From Clostridia bacterium (GTDB lineage: Bacteria > Bacillota > Clostridia > UBA1212), in the NCBI GenBank assembly GCA_017625675.1, contig JAGAKK010000030.1, positions 1 through 64,000 on the forward strand: a DNA stretch of 64,000 bases, written 5' to 3'. Below the pieces are notes generated by a model. The model searched no databases. It had not been told where the DNA came from and worked only from the letters and a program-made list of their open reading frames with translations. The translations under genes were made by a program, and so were the position numbers. This document shows positions 45,084 through 52,972 of this stretch, piece after piece. The first letter of the stretch is position 1. The number at the start of each line of letters is the position of its first letter.

Positions 45084-47608
45084 AAAATATCAATATCCCC
45101 TTTAAAACTAAGATTAAAAAATATTTAAAAACTCTGGTATGTCTTGCAATTATAGTTTTTACCTTGATCGGATGTGCAGGCTGTTCCGGCACAGGAACGT
45201 ATTCCTTTGAAAGAGGAAACTCAAAAAAAGTTACCGGCTGGAAAACCTACAATTATCAGGCTGAAAACAATAACAAACTGAGTATCACGAAGATTTCAAT
45301 TGTGTCAGGCGGATACAAGGGAAAGGCTCTTAAAATCTCAAGCTCCGAAAATAATGATGCCCGTGTGTATAAGCAGATTTCGGTAAAAGAAAAGTCTGTG
45401 TATGAGATCAGCGTTATGGTGAAAACTGAAAACGTTGAGGGCGGACACGGCGCAAATATTTCCGGATACAACTGCTATACAGGCCACTCTGAGCCGGTAA
45501 CGGGTACAACAGAAGGCTGGGTAAAGCAGACGATTTACGTAAAAACCGATGAAGGACAGAAGAAAATAAATCTCAGCCTCGGATTGGGTGGCTACAGCAA
45601 CGAGTCAAAGGGTACGGCATATTTTGATGAGCTGTCTGTTAAAAAGGTATCTGCCGTTCCTGAAGGCGCAACAGCAATCAGACTGGTGGAGAGGACAGAC
45701 ACCGAAAAGAAGGACACTGAGGTAAGCATCTGGCTGAAGCTTCTCTTCGTTATCGCTATCGTAGGCGTATTCGTGTATTGCCTTGGGCTTACTGTTGCCA
45801 ATGATAAATACAATGCAAAGATGAAAAAGTCCCTTACCGATGTTCCCGGAAAGCCTGACAAGAGAGATGCCATAATAATGGCGGCAATGACGGTGCTTTG
45901 CGCTGTATTCTCCTTCGTTCATCTGGGAAGCGTAAGAGGCTGTCCTGAGAATTATTGGAAGGCAGGAGCTGCCGAAGAGTATGTTACCGTTCATTTTAAA
46001 GAAAAGACCACCGTTTCAAGGGTTGCTTATTATTCAGGTATCCCGTCATCAACGGGAAAATATTCAATTCAGTATCTCACTCCCGACGGAAAGTATCTTG
46101 AGGCAACTGCCCTTAATGCGAGTGAGGACAATGAATATACTGATTTCTTTAAATGGGACTATAAAAACGTTGAATTTACTACGGACGCTGTGAGAGTATA
46201 CGTTGATGCTCCCGGATTCTGGCTTAACGAGCTTGGCTTCTACTCCAAAAATTCAAAGGGAGAATACGTCAAGGTGGAGCTTGATATAGGTTCTATTGAA
46301 ACAAGCTATAAGGAAACGAAAACCTCCGGCAAGGCTGAAAATCTTTTTGATGAGCAGAAAGATGTATGCGCCCAGAGGACGTTTATGAATTCTACGTATT
46401 TTGATGAGATTTACCACCCCAGAACGGCCTACGAGCATCTGCACGGTCTTAGTATTTACGAGTGGACTCATCCGCCTTTGGGAAAGACAATTATTTCCAT
46501 TGGTATTGCCATTTTCGGTATGAATACGCTGGGCTGGCGCTTTATGGGTACACTGTTTGGTGTGTTGCTGGTGCCTCTTATGTACGCCTTTGCAAAGAAG
46601 GTGTTTAAAAAGAGTGAGTGGGCATTCTTCGTGTCATTCCTTATGATGTTTGACTTTATGAGGTTGTCCCAGACGAGACTTGCAACTATTGATACCTATG
46701 CATGCTTCTTTACCCTTGCAATGATGTTCTTTATGTACGACTATTTTGTACAAAAGTCCTACGATATACCTGAGAAAAAGGCAATGCTTTCTCTTGCGCT
46801 CTCCGGTCTGATGTTTGGCTTGGGCGCTGCAAGTAAATGGACTTGTCTTTACACAGGAGCAGGACTTGCAATAATTTTCTTCATTGCAAAAATAGCTGAA
46901 TTTATTGATTGTTACAAAAAAAGAGGGCCTTCTAAGCTTACCGCAGAAAAATATTTCACAAATAACTTTATTTTTACTTGCGGAATGTGTATACTATTCT
47001 TTGTAATGATACCTGTTGGTATTTACGTGCTGTCATATATTCCGTATATGGCATCCAAGCCGGGACAGGATCTGCTTGATATTGTTATAGCTAATCAGAA
47101 GGATATGTATAACTATCACAGCGATCTTACTTCGTCTCATACTTACGGCGCGGAGTGGTACACATGGCCTTTCTCTACGTACAATATTTTCTACTTTAAC
47201 GGTGATGCAGGAGAGTCCGTAGCCAGAGTAATGACTATGGGAAATCCTCTCGTATGGTGGCTTGGCATTCCTTGCTTTATCGCTTCACTGTATTTTGCGT
47301 GGAGAAATCGTGACAAGCGTATGGGCTTCTTTGCCGTTGCATATATTATGCAGTTTGCGCCCTGGTTTATGGTAAATCGTGTGTGCTACATCTATCATTA
47401 CTTTACGTGCGTTCCGTTTACTATGTTTATGATTGCGTACGTGTTTAAGGAACTGGTTGATAAAAAGATCATACCGAAATGGAGCGTATGGCTGTACATG
47501 ATATTGGTTCTGATAGTGTTTATAATGTTCTATCCTGCATTGATGGGATTATCTACTACTGCCGGAAAGATTGATTCTCTCAAGTGGCTTTCCACCTGGA
47601 GCTTCTGA
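45080..47608 (+). CDS. PMT-family (GT39) glycosyltransferase with two outer beta modules
   Basis: Protein O-mannosyltransferases move mannose from polyprenyl-phosphate-mannose to Ser/Thr of exported proteins. This 842-residue protein carries the GT39 signature STYFDEIYHPRTAYEH (D442, E443) and THPPLGKTII, then the QTRLATIDTY segment and about ten helices. The N-terminal hydrophobic segment ends in LIGC, which looks like a lipobox. A module at about 40-190 is homologous to that of the preceding gene. TM at about 218-238 and 265-283 precede a second beta module (about 285-425), resembling F5/8 type C domains. Substrates are not known. Confidence 0.82.
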   Translation: MKNINIPFKTKIKKYLKTLVCLAIIVFTLIGCAGCSGTGTYSFERGNSKKVTGWKTYNYQAENNNKLSITKISIVSGGYKGKALKISSSENNDARVYKQISVKEKSVYEISVMVKTENVEGGHGANISGYNCYTGHSEPVTGTTEGWVKQTIYVKTDEGQKKINLSLGLGGYSNESKGTAYFDELSVKKVSAVPEGATAIRLVERTDTEKKDTEVSIWLKLLFVIAIVGVFVYCLGLTVANDKYNAKMKKSLTDVPGKPDKRDAIIMAAMTVLCAVFSFVHLGSVRGCPENYWKAGAAEEYVTVHFKEKTTVSRVAYYSGIPSSTGKYSIQYLTPDGKYLEATALNASEDNEYTDFFKWDYKNVEFTTDAVRVYVDAPGFWLNELGFYSKNSKGEYVKVELDIGSIETSYKETKTSGKAENLFDEQKDVCAQRTFMNSTYFDEIYHPRTAYEHLHGLSIYEWTHPPLGKTIISIGIAIFGMNTLGWRFMGTLFGVLLVPLMYAFAKKVFKKSEWAFFVSFLMMFDFMRLSQTRLATIDTYACFFTLAMMFFMYDYFVQKSYDIPEKKAMLSLALSGLMFGLGAASKWTCLYTGAGLAIIFFIAKIAEFIDCYKKRGPSKLTAEKYFTNNFIFTCGMCILFFVMIPVGIYVLSYIPYMASKPGQDLLDIVIANQKDMYNYHSDLTSSHTYGAEWYTWPFSTYNIFYFNGDAGESVARVMTMGNPLVWWLGIPCFIASLYFAWRNRDKRMGFFAVAYIMQFAPWFMVNRVCYIYHYFTCVPFTMFMIAYVFKELVDKKIIPKWSVWLYMILVLIVFIMFYPALMGLSTTAGKIDSLKWLSTWSF

Positions 47609-47640
47609 CGGCCGGACGAATTTGAAAGGGGTTTATACTA

Positions 47641-48765
47641 ATGCAAGCATCAGATTTTGTAAAAGCAACCGGTTGTACTTTCTTTACCGGTGTGCCGGAT
47701 TCACAGCTTAAAGGTCTTTGTGACTATCTCTACGACAATAAGGGTATTTCGAAAGACCATATTATTGCCGCTAATGAAGGAAATGCCACTGCTCTTGCAG
47801 CAGGCTATTATATGGCCACAGGCAAGCTTCCTCTTGTATATATGCAAAACAGCGGTATCGGAAATATTATCAATCCCGTTGCATCACTTCTTAATGATAA
47901 GGTGTATGCGATTCCTTGCCTTTTCGTTGTGGGCTGGAGAGGAGAGCCCGGTGTCAAGGACGAGCCTCAGCATATTTATCAGGGCGAGGTTACAGTAAAG
48001 CTTCTTGAGGATATGGATATTGTTACTTGCATTATCGACAAGGAAACTACCGCAGAGGATATTGAGGCTAAAATTAAGGAATGGGCTCCTGTTTTTGAGC
48101 AGGGAAAGAGCGCTGCATTCGTAGTGAGAAAGGGTGCTCTCAGTTATGACGGAAAGCCTGTTTATAAAAATGATTACGCTATGACCCGTGAGCATGTGAT
48201 TGAGCTTATCACAAAGGCTGCAGGGGACGATATTATCGTGTCTACTACAGGAAAGGCATCAAGAGAGCTTTTTGAGATAAGAGAGCGGGCAGGAGAGACA
48301 CACAGTCACGATTTCCTTACCGTAGGTTCAATGGGACACAGCTCTTCCATTGCGCTTAGCATTGCGCTTAATAAGCCCGGTAGCCGTGTGTGGTGTATTG
48401 ACGGTGACGGAAGTCTTCTTATGCACCTTGGAGCAGCTGCAGTGATGGGTGCCAACGCGCCTGAAAATATGGTACATATCGTTATTAATAACGGTGCTCA
48501 CGAGACTGTAGGCGGAATGCCAACTGTTTCTGAAAAAATTGACGTTGTTAAAATCGCAGAGGGCTGCGGATACAAGAAAGCGGTGTCCGTTGACAACGAA
48601 AGCGATCTTATAAAAATCCTTGATGAGGTAAAGAAGGGAACTGATTGCCTTACTCTTATTGAGATAAAAGCGGCTCTCGGTTCAAGAGCAGATCTTGGCC
48701 GTCCCACTCTTACCGCAAGACAAAACGTAGAAAATTTCATGAATTATCTGAAGGAGAAAAACTGA
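47641..48765 (+). CDS. Phosphonopyruvate decarboxylase
   Basis: This ThDP-dependent enzyme decarboxylates phosphonopyruvate to phosphonoacetaldehyde, which pulls the unfavourable PEP mutase reaction forward. The 374-residue protein has the pyrimidine-binding half (GVPDSQLKGLCDYL, catalytic-type Glu in AANEGNATALAAGY, QNSGIGN) and the diphosphate half with the Mg-binding GDGSLLMHLG (D254 to G257 region) through VINNGAHETVGG. The order fits aepY/ppd enzymes. It is three bases from the PEP mutase fusion gene. Confidence 0.94.
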   Translation: MQASDFVKATGCTFFTGVPDSQLKGLCDYLYDNKGISKDHIIAANEGNATALAAGYYMATGKLPLVYMQNSGIGNIINPVASLLNDKVYAIPCLFVVGWRGEPGVKDEPQHIYQGEVTVKLLEDMDIVTCIIDKETTAEDIEAKIKEWAPVFEQGKSAAFVVRKGALSYDGKPVYKNDYAMTREHVIELITKAAGDDIIVSTTGKASRELFEIRERAGETHSHDFLTVGSMGHSSSIALSIALNKPGSRVWCIDGDGSLLMHLGAAAVMGANAPENMVHIVINNGAHETVGGMPTVSEKIDVVKIAEGCGYKKAVSVDNESDLIKILDEVKKGTDCLTLIEIKAALGSRADLGRPTLTARQNVENFMNYLKEKN

Positions 48766-48767
48766 AC

Positions 48768-50780
48768 ATGAAGGCATTGATTTTAAATTCCGGTGTTGGA
48801 AAAAGAATGGGTGTTCTCACAAGTGAGCATCCCAAGTGTATGACAGAGGTAAACAGCAAGGACACTATTTTAAGCCGTCAGCTTAAGATGCTTGTTGATT
48901 TCGGTGTAGAAGAGGTAGTAATGACTACAGGTCTTTTCGATCAGGTTCTCATTAATTATTGCCACTCATTGGAGCTTCCTTTGAAGTATACTTTTATTAA
49001 TAACCCTGTTTACGACAAGACTAATTATATTTATTCAATCTACTGTGCAAAGGATCATCTTAAAGACGAAGATATCATTATGATGCACGGCGATCTTGTT
49101 TTTGAAAATCGCGTAATGGAGATGCTTCTTGATTCTGAGAAGAGCTGCATGACTGTCAGCTCCACCGCAGAGCTTCCCGAAAAGGATTTCAAGGCAGTTG
49201 TAATTGACGGAAAGATTCAGAAAGTAGGTATTGAATTCTTCAACGATGCTATGGCGGCACAGCCCCTCTATAAGCTTAACAAAGAGGATTGGAACGCATG
49301 GCTTGAAGAGATCTGTGCATTCTGTGAGAAGGACGACGTAAAGTGCTATGCAGAGAATGCTTTCAATGAAGTTTCTGACAAGTGCAACGTTTATCCTCTT
49401 GACGTAGAGAATATGCTCTGCAACGAGATTGATACACCTGAGGACCTTGCAGCTGTTTCTGCAAAGCTTCGTGAAACACTTAACAGAACAGTTTATATGT
49501 GCTTCTCTACGGATATTCTCCACAGCGGTCACATTGCCCTTATCAGAAAGGCAGAACGCCTTGGCAAACTCATTATCGGTGTAATGACGGATGAGGCCGT
49601 TGCAAGCTTCAAGCGTTTCCCTCTCGTTCCTTTTGAGGAGAGAAAGGTTCTTTTTGAAAATCTCAGCGGAGTTTATAAGGTTGTTGCGCAGGATTCACTC
49701 AGCTATGCAGAGAACCTTCGTAAATATCGTCCTACATACGTAGTTCACGGAGACGATTGGTGCACCGGCTTCCAGAAGCCTGTTCGTGACGAGGTGGCAT
49801 CCGTTCTTGCAGAGTACGGCGGACGCATTATCGAGTATCCTTATTCAAAGGACGCAAAGTTTGATCAGCTTGAGAGAGAATCAAGCACCAGACTTTCTAT
49901 GCCTGACGTAAGAAGAGGCAGACTTAGAAGACTCCTTTCTCTTAAGCCTACCGTTTCTGTTCTTGAGGCGCACAGCGGTATTACAGGACTTATTGCAGAG
50001 AAAACCACAGTTTATCAGGACGGAAAAGCATACCAGTTTGATGCAATGTGGGTTTCTTCTCTCTGTGACTCTACAGCAAAGGGTAAGCCTGACATTGAGC
50101 TTGTGGATATGTCCAGCAGACTTCGTACTATTGATGATATTATGGAAGTTACAACAAAGCCTATTATCCTTGACGGCGATACAGGCGGACTTACAGAGCA
50201 TTTTGTTTACAACGTAAAGACTTTGGAGAGAATGGGTGTGTCCGCAGTAATTATTGAGGACAAGACAGGCCTTAAGAAAAATTCACTTTTCGGAACAGAG
50301 GTTGCCCAGACTCAGGACACAATAGAGAATTTCTGCTATAAGATTTCTTCAGGTAAGGCAGCTCAGAATACAAAGGAATTCATGATTATTGCCAGAATCG
50401 AGAGCCTTATTCTTGAGCAGGGTATGGAGGATGCGCTTACAAGAGCTTTCGCATACGTTGAGGCAGGCGCTGACGGAATTATGATCCACAGCCGCAAGAA
50501 GTCTCCTGATGAGATTTTTGAGTTTGTGGAGAAGTTCCGAGCAAAAGATTCACAGACACCTATCGTTGTTGTCCCTACTTCATTCAACACTGTTACTGAG
50601 GAGGAATTTGCAAAGAGAGGCGTAAATATCGTTATTTATGCAAACCAGCTCACAAGAAGCGGTTTCCCTGCAATGCAAAACGTTGCTACGACCATTCTCA
50701 CAAACCACAGAGCAAAGGAAGCAGACGATATGTGTATGTCAATTAAAGAAATTCTTACACTTATCCCTGCAGATTATTGA
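48768..50780 (+). CDS. Three-domain PEP mutase fused to two nucleotidyltransferases
   Basis: This is a 670-residue fusion. Residues 1-235 form a sugar-phosphate/choline-phosphate-type nucleotidyltransferase (LNSGVGKRMGVLTSEHP, HGDLVFEN, and a late EIDTPEDL metal site). Residues 240-375 form a TagD-like cytidylyltransferase with HSGH at 252-255 and VHGDDW. Residues 390-670 form PEP mutase (EAHSGITGLIAEKT, FDAMWVSSL, DGDTGG, and the mutase-specific EDKTGLKKNS at 497-506, which separates it from isocitrate lyase relatives). PEP mutase makes the C-P bond of phosphonopyruvate. The fused transferases probably make a CMP-phosphonate; which one does so is not clear. Confidence 0.92.
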   Translation: MKALILNSGVGKRMGVLTSEHPKCMTEVNSKDTILSRQLKMLVDFGVEEVVMTTGLFDQVLINYCHSLELPLKYTFINNPVYDKTNYIYSIYCAKDHLKDEDIIMMHGDLVFENRVMEMLLDSEKSCMTVSSTAELPEKDFKAVVIDGKIQKVGIEFFNDAMAAQPLYKLNKEDWNAWLEEICAFCEKDDVKCYAENAFNEVSDKCNVYPLDVENMLCNEIDTPEDLAAVSAKLRETLNRTVYMCFSTDILHSGHIALIRKAERLGKLIIGVMTDEAVASFKRFPLVPFEERKVLFENLSGVYKVVAQDSLSYAENLRKYRPTYVVHGDDWCTGFQKPVRDEVASVLAEYGGRIIEYPYSKDAKFDQLERESSTRLSMPDVRRGRLRRLLSLKPTVSVLEAHSGITGLIAEKTTVYQDGKAYQFDAMWVSSLCDSTAKGKPDIELVDMSSRLRTIDDIMEVTTKPIILDGDTGGLTEHFVYNVKTLERMGVSAVIIEDKTGLKKNSLFGTEVAQTQDTIENFCYKISSGKAAQNTKEFMIIARIESLILEQGMEDALTRAFAYVEAGADGIMIHSRKKSPDEIFEFVEKFRAKDSQTPIVVVPTSFNTVTEEEFAKRGVNIVIYANQLTRSGFPAMQNVATTILTNHRAKEADDMCMSIKEILTLIPADY

Positions 50781-50794
50781 TAAAGGAAAAAATT

Positions 50795-51895
50795 ATGTCT
50801 CAGATAATTATTAACGGAAAAGGCGCTTTGCATAAAATTGAAGAAGTTCTTAGGGAGCTTGGAAGCAAGAAGGTGCTTCTCGTTTGTGACGGCGCTTTCC
50901 CCTACCTTCCTGTAAAGGACTTTTTTGACAATATGTCGGTGCCCGTTGTAAAGTTCAACGAGTTTACTGTTAACCCTCTTTATGAGGACGTCTGCAAGGG
51001 CGTTGACCTCTTTAATAGAGAAGGTTGTGACGTAATAATTGCCGTAGGCGGCGGAAGCTCCATTGACGTGGCGAAATGCATAAAGCTTTTTGCCAAAATG
51101 GACCCTTCGGAGAACTATCTCAAGCAGGAGTTTAAGGAAAACGGCATCAAGCTGATTGCACTTCCTACCACAGCCGGTACGGGCAGCGAATCCGCTCGCT
51201 ATGCGGTGATTTATTACAAGGGCGAGAAGCAGTCCGTGGCTGACCTTTCCATTATTCCGGACTATGCAGTTTTAGAGAGCAGTGTGTTGTTGACACTTCC
51301 GGAATATCAGAAGAAATGCACGTTCCTTGACGCTCTTTGTCAGGCAATAGAGTCCTGGTGGTCCGTAAACTCTACTGTGGAGAGTCATGAATACTCTAAA
51401 TTTGCGATCAAGGGATTGCTTGATAATTTAGACGATTATCTTAATAAACCCTCAGAAAGCGTTCTGGAGGCCGTTATGACTGCAGCAAATTTTGCAGGCC
51501 GTGCGATTAACGTTACTCAGACCACGGCGGCTCACGCAATGAGTTACAAGTTGACCTCACTTTATCATTTGCCTCACGGACATTCTGTGGCAATTTGCCT
51601 TCCCGGAGTGTGGCGTTATATGATAAACAATATTGAGAAATGTATTGACCCCAGAGGTTCAGCTTATCTGGCTGGCGTTTTTGAGGATATTGCCAAGGCG
51701 TTGGGTGCGGAATCTCCTGTAGCTGCTGTTGAAAAATTTGCCGGAATTATTAAGGGTCTTGGCATTGATGCTCCCGTTATTCCGGAGAAGGATATTGAAG
51801 TGCTTGGTGCTTCCGTAAATCCGGTAAGACTTAAAAACAATCCTGTTGCTCTTACGGAAGAAGTGCTTAAGCAGATGTACAGAGAGCTTGTCTGA
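50795..51895 (+). CDS. Iron-containing alcohol dehydrogenase, probable phosphonoacetaldehyde reductase
   Basis: This 366-residue group III alcohol dehydrogenase has the NAD(P) segment AVGGGSSIDVAK, TTAGTGSE, and the metal-binding His region HAMSYKLTSLYHLPHGHSVA. By position, directly after PEP mutase and phosphonopyruvate decarboxylase, it probably reduces phosphonoacetaldehyde to 2-hydroxyethylphosphonate, as PhpC-type enzymes do. No aminotransferase for 2-aminoethylphosphonate is present in the window. The ATG at 50795 has AAAGGA 7 bases upstream. Confidence 0.85.
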   Translation: MSQIIINGKGALHKIEEVLRELGSKKVLLVCDGAFPYLPVKDFFDNMSVPVVKFNEFTVNPLYEDVCKGVDLFNREGCDVIIAVGGGSSIDVAKCIKLFAKMDPSENYLKQEFKENGIKLIALPTTAGTGSESARYAVIYYKGEKQSVADLSIIPDYAVLESSVLLTLPEYQKKCTFLDALCQAIESWWSVNSTVESHEYSKFAIKGLLDNLDDYLNKPSESVLEAVMTAANFAGRAINVTQTTAAHAMSYKLTSLYHLPHGHSVAICLPGVWRYMINNIEKCIDPRGSAYLAGVFEDIAKALGAESPVAAVEKFAGIIKGLGIDAPVIPEKDIEVLGASVNPVRLKNNPVALTEEVLKQMYRELV

Positions 51896-51941
51896 AATTA
51901 AGTAAATTGATTAAGTTTATTAATTGTGAAAGGAGAAGAAT

Positions 51942-52892
51942 ATGGGTGTAGTATGTTCCGTTGTAGTCCCCGTGTTTAATGAAGAAGAGGTAATCAATGA
52001 GACCTATAAAAGGCTTACCGAGGTTATGCAGAGTACGGGTGAGTCCTATGAAATTATTTTTGTAAACGATGGAAGTCGTGATAAAACCGCCCTTCTTGCA
52101 AGGGAAATATGCAAAAATGATTCTAACGTAAAGCTCATTGACTTTTCCAGAAACTTCGGACACCAGACCGCCATTACAGCCGGTATGGATCACGCTTGCG
52201 GAGATGCAGTGGTGGTAATTGACGCAGATCTTCAGGATCCTCCGGAGGTTATTCTTGATATGCTTAAAAAGTGGCGTGAAGGCTACGATATTGTTTACGG
52301 ACAACGCATTAAAAGAGAAGGCGAGACAATATTTAAAAAGCTTACCGCTAAGGTGTTTTACAGATTTTTGCGCAGTATGACAGAGGTTGACATTCCTGTT
52401 GATACAGGGGATTTCAGGCTTATTGACAGAAAAGTTTGCGATGCCATGAAAACGATTTCCGAAAGAAATCGTTACGTGAGAGGTATTGTGAGCTGGCTGG
52501 GCTTTAAGAGCGCGCCGGTGGAGTTTGAGCGAAAGAAACGCTTTGCAGGTACTACCAAGTATCCTTTGAAGAAGATGATAAAATTTGCTACAGATGCTAT
52601 AATGTCATTTTCCTACAAGCCCCTTAAAATTGCCACGTTTTTCGGTAGTTTTGTTTCTGTTTTCAGCTTTATCGGACTTATCGTTATGATAATACTTAAG
52701 CTTTGCGGAATAGGTGAGTATGTGGACGGCTGGACGTCCCTTGCAGTAATCTCTCTTTTCCTTAACGGTATCGTTCTGATGATCTTAGGAATTATCGGTG
52801 AATATATCGGCAGAATTTATGACGAGGCAAAGGACAGACCTTTATACGTAATTCGTGAGGTTGTAAATTTCACTGAGGAAAACGTAAAATAA
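51942..52892 (+). CDS. Polyprenyl-phosphate hexose synthase (GT2, DPM1/GtrB type)
   Basis: This 316-residue enzyme transfers a hexose from a nucleotide sugar to polyprenyl phosphate at the inner face. The GT2 domain shows SVVVPVFNEEEVI, FVNDGSRDKT, VVIDADLQDPPE (DxD) and SAPVEFERKKRFAGTTKY. Two C-terminal membrane helices (about 230-255 and 265-290) precede GEYIGRIYDEAKDRP. These are features of GtrB/YkcC proteins. It would supply the lipid-linked donor needed by the two GT-C enzymes upstream. GGAG precedes the ATG. It is the last gene before a strong terminator. Confidence 0.92.
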   Translation: MGVVCSVVVPVFNEEEVINETYKRLTEVMQSTGESYEIIFVNDGSRDKTALLAREICKNDSNVKLIDFSRNFGHQTAITAGMDHACGDAVVVIDADLQDPPEVILDMLKKWREGYDIVYGQRIKREGETIFKKLTAKVFYRFLRSMTEVDIPVDTGDFRLIDRKVCDAMKTISERNRYVRGIVSWLGFKSAPVEFERKKRFAGTTKYPLKKMIKFATDAIMSFSYKPLKIATFFGSFVSVFSFIGLIVMIILKLCGIGEYVDGWTSLAVISLFLNGIVLMILGIIGEYIGRIYDEAKDRPLYVIREVVNFTEENVK

Positions 52893-52912
52893 AAAATTGA
52901 TACAAAAAAATA

Positions 52913-52953
52913 CACCGTCGATTTTGGAAATTCCATTATCGACGGTGCTTTTT
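52913..52953. terminator. Terminator closing the glycan/phosphonate run
   Basis: CACCGTCGAT pairs with ATCGACGGTG and a T tract follows. It lies between convergent genes and has an A-rich stretch on the other side, so it may act both ways. Confidence 0.9.
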
Positions 52954-52972
52954 TATGCTTTTGAAATTTTAA

